DNA of 64,000 bases from Candidatus Thiodictyon syntrophicum. GTDB taxonomy: Bacteria > Pseudomonadota > Gammaproteobacteria > Chromatiales > Chromatiaceae. Location: NCBI RefSeq assembly GCF_002813775.1, contig NZ_CP020371.1, forward strand, positions 124,001 to 188,000, read 5' to 3'. Shown here piece by piece: positions 36,759 to 45,173 of the stretch; within the stretch, counting starts at the first letter, position 1, and each line of letters starts with the position of its first letter. Below the pieces are notes generated by a model. That model was given only the letters and a program-made list of their open reading frames with translations, searched no databases and was not told where the DNA came from. The translations under genes were made by a program, and so were the position numbers.

Positions 36759-37202
36759 ATGAACGAAGACAACGTCGTGGTGTTAAATGGTGACCGCTTG
36801 AAGCAGGCGCGCAGCACTGCTGGTTTGAACCAAGCCGAGTTGGGTCAGCGGTGCGGGGTGAGCCAGTCCCACATCAGCGGCATGGAGCGCAGCGTGCGCG
36901 CGCCGTCGATCGAGCTGCTCGACACGCTGTCGCAGGCCTTGGGCGTCAGCGCCCATTGGCTGATGGGAGGCGACAGCGACGACACGCTGGCGACCACGGA
37001 GATCGGTCGTGAGCACATCTTGGCGGAGCGCAAGACGCCGGTCGGCCTGGCGAGCCTGGCCGGGGACGAATGTCTGTGCGAGCATTTGCACATCCGCTCA
37101 ATCGAGTGGCGGGCGTTGCGCTCGTTGCAGCCGCCCAATGGGCTGAACAAAGAGGGATATTTGGTGGTACTGCTCGCGTTACGCGGCCACCGGGCCACGT
37201 AA
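36759..37202 (+). CDS. XRE-family transcriptional regulator
   Basis: A 147-residue protein. Residues 12-65 are a Cro/CI helix-turn-helix (LKQARSTAGLNQAELGQRCG, VSQSHISGMERSVRAPSIEL, LSQALGVSAHWLMGG). The C-terminal half is unassigned. It is divergent from the rep remnant with about 160 bases between, a common arrangement for a repressor that controls plasmid replication genes. Target sites are not identified. Confidence 0.88.
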   Translation: MNEDNVVVLNGDRLKQARSTAGLNQAELGQRCGVSQSHISGMERSVRAPSIELLDTLSQALGVSAHWLMGGDSDDTLATTEIGREHILAERKTPVGLASLAGDECLCEHLHIRSIEWRALRSLQPPNGLNKEGYLVVLLALRGHRAT

Positions 37203-37232
37203 CGTCGGTGTGTTGTTGGCTGACCCTCCTGG

Positions 37233-37607
37233 TCACGCAGCGGTTGGGCGCAATGGGCTGGTGGACGACACCCGCTTCGGGGCGAACTCCGCCGGACGCT
37301 GATCCGGTCCGGCGACCAGCGGGCCTGGGGGTTGGGGGGTGGCGCAGCCGACGGCGACCAAGGCCACTGCCACGATGATCCCGAAGTGCTTCATAAGAAG
37401 GGCTCGCTGTTGGTCGTGGTGGTGATCGTGCGTGGACGGCGTTCCGACGCGGGCGGTGGTCCGGCCCCGTCCGTCAGGCGGTAGATTTCCGAGGTGGGCA
37501 AACACAGCGGCCGACTGGGAAAGCCAGAAGGTCGCGTTGTCGCTGGCGCAGCCGGCCAGTGCCACCACAGTGAGTCCCAGCAGCCACCACGGTCCGGCGT
37601 TGCTCAC
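37233..37607 (-). CDS. Small lipoprotein(s) of a transfer region
   Basis: From GTG 37607 the frame reads a lipoprotein signal (NAGPWWLLGLTVVALAGCAS, lipobox LAGC). Further on, in the same frame, a second start at 37394 has another lipoprotein signal (MKHFGIIVAVALVAVGCATP, lipobox AVGC). Either two lipoprotein genes have been fused in frame by loss of a stop, or translation initiates twice. The position right after dsbC resembles TraV/VirB7-like lipoproteins of conjugative systems. The first start overlaps the end of dsbC. Confidence 0.55.
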   Translation of the reverse strand: MSNAGPWWLLGLTVVALAGCASDNATFWLSQSAAVFAHLGNLPPDGRGRTTARVGTPSTHDHHHDQQRALLMKHFGIIVAVALVAVGCATPQPPGPLVAGPDQRPAEFAPKRVSSTSPLRPTAA

Positions 37608-38362
37608 TGTCCCTTCTCCCCGCTGCCAGGCGTGCCGGTCGTGGGGGCGGCGAGCCACCCCGCCAGGTCAGCGGGGCGGCCCTGGTGGATACGACCGTCC
37701 GGCGCGATCACGAAGGGGGTCCCCCGCACCCCGAACATTTGTGCCGTGATCAGGGTGCGCTGCGCCGTCGGCTGTCCGCAGGTGCTGGTCGCTGGCGGCA
37801 CGTTGGCGCGGTGTTCCAGCAGTGCCGTGAGGGCAGCGGCACGGTCGGTCGTGGCCAGGCAGTGCAAGCCAGGACCCCGGGCTGGGAGTCCTCGGCGATG
37901 GGCAAGGGGATCAAGCGGAAGCGATAGCGGTCCGTCAGCGACGCCAAATCCTTGAAGAAGGCGGCGCAGTGGGGGCATTGCGGGTCGACGAAGGCCACGA
38001 CCTCAGGACCCGTGCCGAGGTCGAGCGCACCCAGGTCGGCGACGTCGAGCTTCAGGTGCTTCAGATCAATGCGCCCGGCCAGTTCCTCGGCCTGGGTGAG
38101 CGAGGTCAAGGCCACGCCGTGCCATAAGGTCGTAGGCTTTGCCCCGGACCACGTAGCGCCCGGTGTCGGAGATGAACAGGAGTTGCCCGTCGGTGGTCTC
38201 GACAGCCTGGAGACCGCCCACGGGCAGCCGGGCCATGCGACGGATCGCCGTATCGCTGCTGCCCAGGATCGTGCCCAAGGTGGCAGCGGGCTCGGCCCAG
38301 AGGGCGTGGGGCGGCGCGGCGAGTGCCGCGGCGAGAAGCCCTGAAAACCTGGAAAAGCGCAT
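37604..38362 (-). pseudogene. dsbC: DsbC-type disulfide isomerase of a conjugation system, frameshifted
   Basis: An N-terminal signal peptide (MRFSRFSGLLAAALAAPPHA) and dimerisation-like domain (LQAVETTDGQLLFISDTGRY, VVRGKAYDL) lie in one frame. The thioredoxin domain with the active site CPHC (VVAFVDPQCPHCAAFF) lies in a second, and the end with the cis-Pro loop (FGVRGTPFVIAPDGRIHQGR) in a third. Breaks are near 38130 and 37870. DsbC homologues in F-like and ICE transfer regions fold disulfide-containing Tra proteins. All parts of a normal-length protein are present, so restoring two single bases would revive it. Confidence 0.82.
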
Positions 38363-39297
38363 TGACGGAGACCCGGACCGGCTGTGAAGGTGCCGTCAGG
38401 GTGCCCGATCAGGGGGGAGGGGCGTGAGCGCTGAAGGTTCGGTTTTCTGGGGGGAATGCGGGAAACGCAGGTGCAGCCGCCAACCCGAACGCCCGGGGCC
38501 ATTGAGACAAGTCTCCTTTGTAGGGTTGGGACTGGGTCCCGCGAACCAAAGGGCTGAATCTTCAGCCCGGCTCCCCGAGGTGGGACCGGGTCGCCTGCGA
38601 AGCGCGCGACAGTGAGCGACACAAGACGCCTGCGGGCCGTGGGGATAACGTGCAGCTGGGTTATTCCCAGCCGAGAGATGGTTCTTGGTTGACCGGTACC
38701 GACCCATTGCGGACATAGTCCGATTGCGGATGGCGGTCTGCTATGAGGTACAGATCAACCAATCTATGCCCCGAACCGGCGAGCCCAGTCTCCCCGGTCT
38801 CACCTCGACGGCGGCTCGCGCGTTCGCTCGAGGCTGCGATCGAGCCCGACTGGATTGCCGCGTGCCAGCCAGGTGTGCTGCCGCCACCCCTCTACCTCGG
38901 CCCTGGGATCTTCGTGTTCGCCCGTTCGGCGAGCAAGTGGGCGCAGGTCGCACAAGTGTTGGAAGTGTTGGTCGCCGATTCAGCAGCTGCTGCGAGCGCC
39001 TGTCTGCCATATCAGTTGACGGGCTACCCACTCGCAGTTAACGGGACCGCGCCCGGCTGCGACAGGCATTCTGAATCGGGCAGCCTCAGGCTCGGCGCGG
39101 AGATTCCCTCACATCGCGTTTTGATCCTGCGGGCGTTGTGGGAACGAAGCGTCGCCGGAAGTCCGCGAAGGACTGCGTCAGACCGACCGACACCTGGCAT
39201 GATCCCGGATCAACCACGGTTGGCGGGCCTGGAGGGGGCGGTGTTGCACGCAGGAAAGATTGCTGCCGACACTCATGATCTCAAGTCGCCGCGACGG
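38363..39297. other. Region without a confident gene
   Basis: About 930 bases between dsbC and the metallopeptidase gene. One plus-strand stretch near 38810-38990 has protein-like composition (IEPDWIAACQPGVLPPPLYL, FVFARSASKWAQVAQVLEVL), but it has no good start and soon degenerates. It may be a fragment. Nothing else is supported. Confidence 0.4.
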
Positions 39298-40053
39298 TCA
39301 AGGCGCAATCCGCTCAACCCAGGCTCGGTTTGCATCATCCGGGACATGGGCCAGGGCCCAGGCCGCGAAATTGAACGCCGTGCCCGCGAAGGTCTGCGCG
39401 CTGACCGGGTAAAGGTAGGTGGTCACCGCGTCGTGAAAGTCGGCCTGGCCGGCAAACGACCGCCAGTTGCGATAACCGGCCGCGCGATGGTCAAACATGG
39501 CCTGAACGACGATGCGCCTCAAGGTCGGATGCATGATCCCATAGAACGAATTCCAACGGTCCTGCGAGCGTAGCCACTGCCACTCCCAAGCAATCGCGAG
39601 CGCCTCTTCGTGCCAACGGTCGAAAGAGCCGCCGAGCAGACGCCGGCAGAAATCACAAACGTAATGGAATCGCTCGTGTTGATAGACGGACTGAACCAGC
39701 AGCTGCAGGACGCGCTCAGCATCCCCGGTGGTCACAAAGGGAAACCGCCCTTGGGCCAGCCGAATCAGGCTTTTCCAGTAAGCCTCGATATTCCCGCGGT
39801 AAAGCGTAATGACGCCGGGGCTGGTCATCCATTGGTAGGTGCCCAGCCGCGTCAGCGGCGGCGAATGCTCGGGAAAGGATTCGCTACTGTCAGGGACTCG
39901 ATCGCGAAAGAGTTCGAGGTCTGGTGCGTCATCAAAAATGCCTGGTGGCAGCAGGCCATCATTCGGAGGCTCGTCGATTGGCATCGATACGTCCCGCCGC
40001 CGTTGCGGAGCATCGGCGAGGATTTGTGTGATGAGGGCATCTGCGATCGACAT
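39298..40053 (-). CDS. Predicted zinc metallopeptidase, HEXXH-X18-E, of the putative conflict operon
   Basis: A 251-residue protein of unknown family. It contains HERFH at residues 126-130, a HEXXH zinc-protease motif, and Glu149 in WHEEALAIAW exactly 18 residues later, the spacing of the third ligand in thermolysin-type gluzincins. Before it, LVQSVYQHERFHYVCDF gives a hydrophobic helix around the motif. The N-terminal 60 residues are Pro/Asp-rich. The start follows the stop of the 1687-residue GHKL protein by one base, so translation is coupled. No signal peptide: it works in the cytoplasm. Inference: it is the effector or processing peptidase of the operon. The motif could arise by chance, but the spacing and the context support it. 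Confidence 0.68.
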   Translation of the reverse strand: MSIADALITQILADAPQRRRDVSMPIDEPPNDGLLPPGIFDDAPDLELFRDRVPDSSESFPEHSPPLTRLGTYQWMTSPGVITLYRGNIEAYWKSLIRLAQGRFPFVTTGDAERVLQLLVQSVYQHERFHYVCDFCRRLLGGSFDRWHEEALAIAWEWQWLRSQDRWNSFYGIMHPTLRRIVVQAMFDHRAAGYRNWRSFAGQADFHDAVTTYLYPVSAQTFAGTAFNFAAWALAHVPDDANRAWVERIAP

Positions 40054-40054
40054 A

Positions 40055-43000
40055 TTACTGCTTGTCGCTGCGGCGATTTAACCGCAGCAAGAGTCCATCT
40101 GGCGTCATCCCCTTGGCCAACAACTCGCCAAGGACCTGGTCGGGATGCTTGATGAGGTCGTCGACCATAGAGGTGAGGTCGACCGCCTGGCCATCGGGCT
40201 TGACGGCGATGAGCTTCCAATCCCCTTGGTAACGAGCATCGTCAGGTACATCGGGGCATGCCTGACGCACGCGGCTCGCGACCTTGCGCTCGTTGTTTGA
40301 CAGGTGGATGTAGACCACACCATCACCGGCCGGCAGCCCCTTGGTCTCGTAGCGGACGGCAACGGGTTTGCCAGCCTTCTCCTCCAGTCCCAGGAAGTCG
40401 AAGCCGGCGTTGCCCCAGATGCGCGACACATGCAGGGCCTTCTGGAGAGATTCCGGGCCGCGTTCGTCCATCCAGCTCAAACGCGCTTCCTCGATCGCCT
40501 TCCGGGTCTTACCGGACCCCGGCGCGGCGGCCTTCAAGACTTCCCAGGCATTCTGGAGGCGCTCCTCCCCGGCGTCTTGGGCGCGTTGCAGGACCTCATG
40601 CGTCTTAACTGCGATGTATGGCAATACGGCCTGCTCCGCCTCGTCGCCAATGGCCGATCGGATAGCGTTGGCCTGATCGCGTTCGTCGCCGGTCGCGGGC
40701 GCCATTTCCACCTGGGATGGAGCCGTGAGTGACACACTGGGTGCGCTCCAGCCCAGAACCGTCATCGCTAGCAAATCGGTCACCGGCTTATACCTGGGGG
40801 CGAAGTTGCGCAAGGTCTCTTCGATCCGATTCTTCGCAATGTCGTCGGTGAGATCGGTCACACCGGCCAACTCATGGCGAAGCCATTGCGCGGCCGCCTC
40901 GTGACAAGCCATCTTCATGAGCCCGAAGGCGTTCTGCTTGAGCCAGTCCTGGCGCCGCGTGTGTAGCTCTTGAAGTTGTTCGTCGGGATGCCCGTGCCCG
41001 CGTCTCTGGTGGAGTGCGTAGGCATCGAGTCGGCGTCCCCAACCGTCATCTAGCCAACCCTTCCAGGCAAATTCATTTTCCGCCTCCACCGTCGCGACCG
41101 GCCGGAAAGGACGCTCGCGATCGGTCCAAGGCGCGTGATCAAGAGCCTCGGCGATCGGGTGCACCTTGGTATCAGGTGGCCAGCACTCGCCATCAAGCGG
41201 ACGCAAGTCATCTCCGCGAAGCCGCTGGAGCCGGTCGAACGGGGTATCCTCGCGGCTCAGCCGTGCACCGGCCCCGGCGAGGGCAGCCGCGACACGCTCA
41301 CGGAAACCGCGCTGCTCATCGTCGGTCAATGGATCAAGAATCACCCTGTACCCGTCGACCAAGGCACTGGCACCCTCGTGTTCCAGCAGGCGTCGCCAAT
41401 CCGCCCCGGTGGTTCCTTCCGGTTGACCCAGGGTCCCCAAGGCATACGCGAACAGCGGGCCAAGACTCCTATTCCCAAGCAACAGGTCAGCCACCGCGTT
41501 GCCGAAGTCCGCCAATCGCGGCGGCGTGCCATCGGCCTTAGTGTCGAAGAGGATCTGACCTGTCTCCCGATCCTCATCGTCGGAACGCCCGCCTGGCGCC
41601 GTGAGCAGCAGGACGTGCCCCTCGCTGCCCTTGAGGAACTCCGCGGGTCGACGCACGGGACCCTCCAGAGCGATCTCGATCCAGGCGTCCTCGACATGCA
41701 CCAGCCGCCCGGCCGATGCATTGCCCCAACGCTTGCGCACCGCTGTCGCGTCTGGCGTCATGATCCTGGACGCCTGGGCGAGGGCCAACAATCCCGGTAA
41801 TGCCTCAGAGATACGCTGCGCCAGCTCGCGAGCCATCGAATCGTCTTGCCGCCGGTTCTCGGCGCCCTTGACATGCTCCTTGGCGAGCACCGCGCGTCGC
41901 CCAAGCTGTGCATGACGCGAGAGTACGCTCGACCCAAGCGTGATGCTCGCCAACGCCAGGTCGGGAAAGAACCTGCGCACGATTTCCTGCTGTGCGTTGT
42001 CCTGCGCGATCCAGGCATCCACGTCTGGATCATCCACCCAGCGGACCCGCCGGGCATTAAGCGGTACGTCGCGCCTTCCCGAGGCATCATGGACGGGTAT
42101 CGGCGGATGTGGGAGGTCGGCTGGTGGTTGATGCATGAGCGCCTCGATCGCCTCCTGCGCCACGTCCAGGAGGTTGCGCAATCGATCGGGCGGTAGCGCG
42201 AAAGGCTCAGGATAGCTGTCACAAAGCGTCTTCAGGATCTCGCATGCGGCTTGGCCGTTTTGGTTTCGCAGATGCTCCGAGCTGAGCGCCGGTAAGGCGC
42301 CGAGCGCTTCAAGGAGTAGACGGGTTGGCTCGCCAGCGTGACCGCCAAGGCGGTAGGTTACGACCGCGCGCCGGTCCTTCCCTGGCTGTTGCGTGACAAC
42401 CTGCGCGGGGCGGACGGCGCGCGCGCCTTGTATACCTTCCGGCGCGATGACCCACTGGGCCTGGCCCACCGGTACCCATGCCAGGCCCCGCAGTGTATTC
42501 GTGATGGCCGTGGAGGACTTCGTGTTGCCATCCGCCGGTCGATTTTCGCACTCGATCAGCCTGGCGAACGCGCCCTGCGACCAGGCATCGCGGAGCGCGG
42601 ACGCAAGCCGCGTGGGGTCTTGGCGCGTCGACTCATCGGTCGCCAGGCTGACTTGGCCGATCTCGTCGTTACCAGGCGCGCACAACTGGGGCGGAAGCTC
42701 CCGCGGCACGATGAGTCCGTCGCTGCCCTTCTCCACCAGCAGGACGGGCGGCACCCCGCTTGGCGGTTTCGGGGCTACGCCCAGATAGTCGAGAAACGCT
42801 TCGACATCCACACCCCCTTCCGCGGGCAACCCCATGGTCTCGATATGCACCTGTCCGCGATGCAGTTGACGCGCGGGCGCCCACAGACTCTCGGTCATAG
42901 GCAGGAACAGTGTTGCGAGCGCGCGTCCCGCGGCGCGGACCGGATCCGAGTGGCCGAGCGACGGGTCCGCGCGCCACGCCAGTCCGAAGCTCTCGGGCTG

Positions 43001-45118
43001 CTTTGATGGAGCGTGGCTGGTGCCGAGTTCCATTGTGAAAAGGTCGGCCGCGAGCCGGATCAACTCTTGCTGCTGTCTGACTGCCTCACTCTTATCCGGG
43101 TCGAGTGCGGATACGCCGCTGAACTTCCCGATATCGTTCGGTAGCTGCCGGAGCTCCGCAAGCACCTCCCAGCGACCGAAGTCCACTACTCCGGTGGGTC
43201 TGGACTCGGATTGACCAAATGGGCCGAGTGGAAACGCCGTGATGGCCCGCTTGTTCTTGAGCAGCGCGGTGGGCAGAATAATGACTCGCTGTTCGGTTCG
43301 ACGCAGGAAGACTCGGAAGGCGGATCGCACTTGCGAACCTTTCTGCACTTGCGAACCTTTCTCCAAGCGGTCGGGGAGCGGGACGGCCGGTACCAGCGCG
43401 CTTGACCCCAACCCGATCGACTCGGTCAATGGCAGGCACGGCACCTCGGCCTCCCGCAATGCCTGGCAGAGCGCACTCGCTGCCTGCTGCCAGGTCGGGG
43501 TGTGACGACGGCATCCGGTCAGCCGATCCAGCCATGCCGCGGAAGCATCCCAGAATTCCTGAAATACCCCACAGGGAAGCAACCCCTGACGATTTTTGCC
43601 CAATGCCTCTGGATGAATGAAAAACGCCTGGGCCAGCTCGGCCCATCGGGTATGGCACTCGGTCTTCCAGGGCTGATGGTCGCGATCGAAGAGCAGGACA
43701 CCGAGCTCACCGACCAATGCCCCGAAGCCCTGTTCACGGGGAGTGAGGAGAAACCACAGGTCATCGCGAAAGCCCAGCGACGGCATGCCGTCGGCAGGGC
43801 ACGAGCGGATAATTTTCCAGGGTCTCTGCGCTGCGGCATGATTCTGTGCACCCAGGCAGGTCAGTGCTGCCCATAGCTGGAGGTCGGCAGCGGCCTCGAT
43901 CAGTTTATGGTTGTAACGACCCACTACGTTTTCGCCCAGGTCCATGCTTGTGCGATCGGCCTTGACCTGGAAGTCGCCGTGCAAGTCCACGGCGAAGTCC
44001 GATTTCAGAAGCGTTGGGAGGTAATTGAACACCGGCGTCTGGCCGGCTATACGTTCAATAGACGCCTCATCGGCGGTCCCGCTGCGGTCGGGCCGCGGGG
44101 GCCAGGCCAATGCGACACCCGGTTCAGCGATCGGATGCTCGGCCAATTTGGCGAGCGGCGCCAAGGCGGGTGAGCGCCAGTGCACCACCGACCAGTCTTG
44201 CCGGTCGCCCATCACGGGCCACGTACGCAAGACGCAGCGTTCTTTCCCGGGCAGTTGGATAGACACCATGATCGACCGGCGTTCGGGCCGCAACCCGACG
44301 AAGTGCAAACGCGCTCCCATCAACTCCGCGAGATGGCTCTCCACGTCCTTGCGAACCCCCGGGCGGAGCGGCACGACCACGGCGGTAACGAGGATGTCGG
44401 ACATCGGTGCCTTGGCCAAGGCCTCCGGCGGTCCCTCCGCGAATAGCGGTAATGGTAAGGCGAAGCTCGCGCGCTCGGTATCGTCCAGGTTGGCAACGAT
44501 CGGTGGGGTAGCGTTGCCCCAGCATTGCTCGACCGCCCGCCGGGCCGGCGCATACGCCTGCGCGCGCTCCAGCCAGAGGCTTCTGCCTGCCGGCCAGTGC
44601 ATCTCCACTCCCCACCAACCAGCACCGTCGCGACATCGGCTCCAGACCTGGACGCGTTCAGCGACGCCGAATACCGAGCGAAAGCCAATCCCCTTGTTGC
44701 CCATCGATTCGTCCGCGGATTTGTTGGACGAGTGCAGCGACAGCAGTGCGTTGAGATCGGCGCGCCGCTCGCGCGAAGGCGGGGCCTCATAATCGAAGTC
44801 CGGGTCGAGCGTGACCGCAGCCCCATCGTTGGCAACGACCAGCGAGGCACCCGCGTCGGCTTCGTCGAGCAGCGCCACCCAGATGTGCTCCTTGGCGCGA
44901 TCGAGCGCGTTCTGCAGGAGTTCGAACGCAACCCGCCCCGAATATTGCAGCTTAACCGATGCCTCAGAATTCCGCAGCACCTGGGCCTGCTCGCCCCGAG
45001 TCTTGCCGTAGCTCTCGAGGTGCTTCTGGAACACGGTTACCACCTCGGCGTGGGAAGGCACGCGACCGCAGCCATTCTGTTTGGGGCCTGCTGATTCTGT
45101 CATGCGGGAGGTTTCCAT
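40055..45118 (-). CDS. 1687-aa HSP90-like (GHKL) ATPase with C-terminal DUF3883/NO-VEIN-like domain
   Basis: The N-terminal 250 residues form a GHKL ATPase: N-box VAFELLQNALDRA (about 60), G1 VVANDGAAV (about 95) and G2 SMGNKGIGFRSVFG (about 140), as in sacsin/NO-VEIN ATPases rather than MutL or gyrase (no transducer domain). A very long helical and beta middle follows (about 300-1500). Residues about 1540-1650 match the DUF3883 type: GFDFLGLEE near 1572, VRYETKGL (E-x-K, PD-(D/E)XK-like) near 1588, NNERKVASR, then YQGDWKLIAV. Large GHKL-DUF3883 proteins occur in defence islands, where the last domain is predicted to be a nuclease. It is the third gene of a minus-strand operon, 55 bases after the AAA+ gene. 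Starts at 45118 or 45103; neither has a good RBS. Confidence 0.82.
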   Translation of the reverse strand: METSRMTESAGPKQNGCGRVPSHAEVVTVFQKHLESYGKTRGEQAQVLRNSEASVKLQYSGRVAFELLQNALDRAKEHIWVALLDEADAGASLVVANDGAAVTLDPDFDYEAPPSRERRADLNALLSLHSSNKSADESMGNKGIGFRSVFGVAERVQVWSRCRDGAGWWGVEMHWPAGRSLWLERAQAYAPARRAVEQCWGNATPPIVANLDDTERASFALPLPLFAEGPPEALAKAPMSDILVTAVVVPLRPGVRKDVESHLAELMGARLHFVGLRPERRSIMVSIQLPGKERCVLRTWPVMGDRQDWSVVHWRSPALAPLAKLAEHPIAEPGVALAWPPRPDRSGTADEASIERIAGQTPVFNYLPTLLKSDFAVDLHGDFQVKADRTSMDLGENVVGRYNHKLIEAAADLQLWAALTCLGAQNHAAAQRPWKIIRSCPADGMPSLGFRDDLWFLLTPREQGFGALVGELGVLLFDRDHQPWKTECHTRWAELAQAFFIHPEALGKNRQGLLPCGVFQEFWDASAAWLDRLTGCRRHTPTWQQAASALCQALREAEVPCLPLTESIGLGSSALVPAVPLPDRLEKGSQVQKGSQVRSAFRVFLRRTEQRVIILPTALLKNKRAITAFPLGPFGQSESRPTGVVDFGRWEVLAELRQLPNDIGKFSGVSALDPDKSEAVRQQQELIRLAADLFTMELGTSHAPSKQPESFGLAWRADPSLGHSDPVRAAGRALATLFLPMTESLWAPARQLHRGQVHIETMGLPAEGGVDVEAFLDYLGVAPKPPSGVPPVLLVEKGSDGLIVPRELPPQLCAPGNDEIGQVSLATDESTRQDPTRLASALRDAWSQGAFARLIECENRPADGNTKSSTAITNTLRGLAWVPVGQAQWVIAPEGIQGARAVRPAQVVTQQPGKDRRAVVTYRLGGHAGEPTRLLLEALGALPALSSEHLRNQNGQAACEILKTLCDSYPEPFALPPDRLRNLLDVAQEAIEALMHQPPADLPHPPIPVHDASGRRDVPLNARRVRWVDDPDVDAWIAQDNAQQEIVRRFFPDLALASITLGSSVLSRHAQLGRRAVLAKEHVKGAENRRQDDSMARELAQRISEALPGLLALAQASRIMTPDATAVRKRWGNASAGRLVHVEDAWIEIALEGPVRRPAEFLKGSEGHVLLLTAPGGRSDDEDRETGQILFDTKADGTPPRLADFGNAVADLLLGNRSLGPLFAYALGTLGQPEGTTGADWRRLLEHEGASALVDGYRVILDPLTDDEQRGFRERVAAALAGAGARLSREDTPFDRLQRLRGDDLRPLDGECWPPDTKVHPIAEALDHAPWTDRERPFRPVATVEAENEFAWKGWLDDGWGRRLDAYALHQRRGHGHPDEQLQELHTRRQDWLKQNAFGLMKMACHEAAAQWLRHELAGVTDLTDDIAKNRIEETLRNFAPRYKPVTDLLAMTVLGWSAPSVSLTAPSQVEMAPATGDERDQANAIRSAIGDEAEQAVLPYIAVKTHEVLQRAQDAGEERLQNAWEVLKAAAPGSGKTRKAIEEARLSWMDERGPESLQKALHVSRIWGNAGFDFLGLEEKAGKPVAVRYETKGLPAGDGVVYIHLSNNERKVASRVRQACPDVPDDARYQGDWKLIAVKPDGQAVDLTSMVDDLIKHPDQVLGELLAKGMTPDGLLLRLNRRSDKQ

Positions 45119-45173
45119 TCGAATCGTGAGGATGCGACCTTCAATAGGCCGACGTTAACATAATTCCCTGGGG

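Noticed and set aside
40055-45118. Reading the GHKL protein as MutL, gyrase or a histidine kinase
   Set aside because: There is no transducer domain, TOPRIM or phospho-acceptor His. G1/G2 spacing and the DUF3883-like end fit sacsin/NO-VEIN-type proteins.
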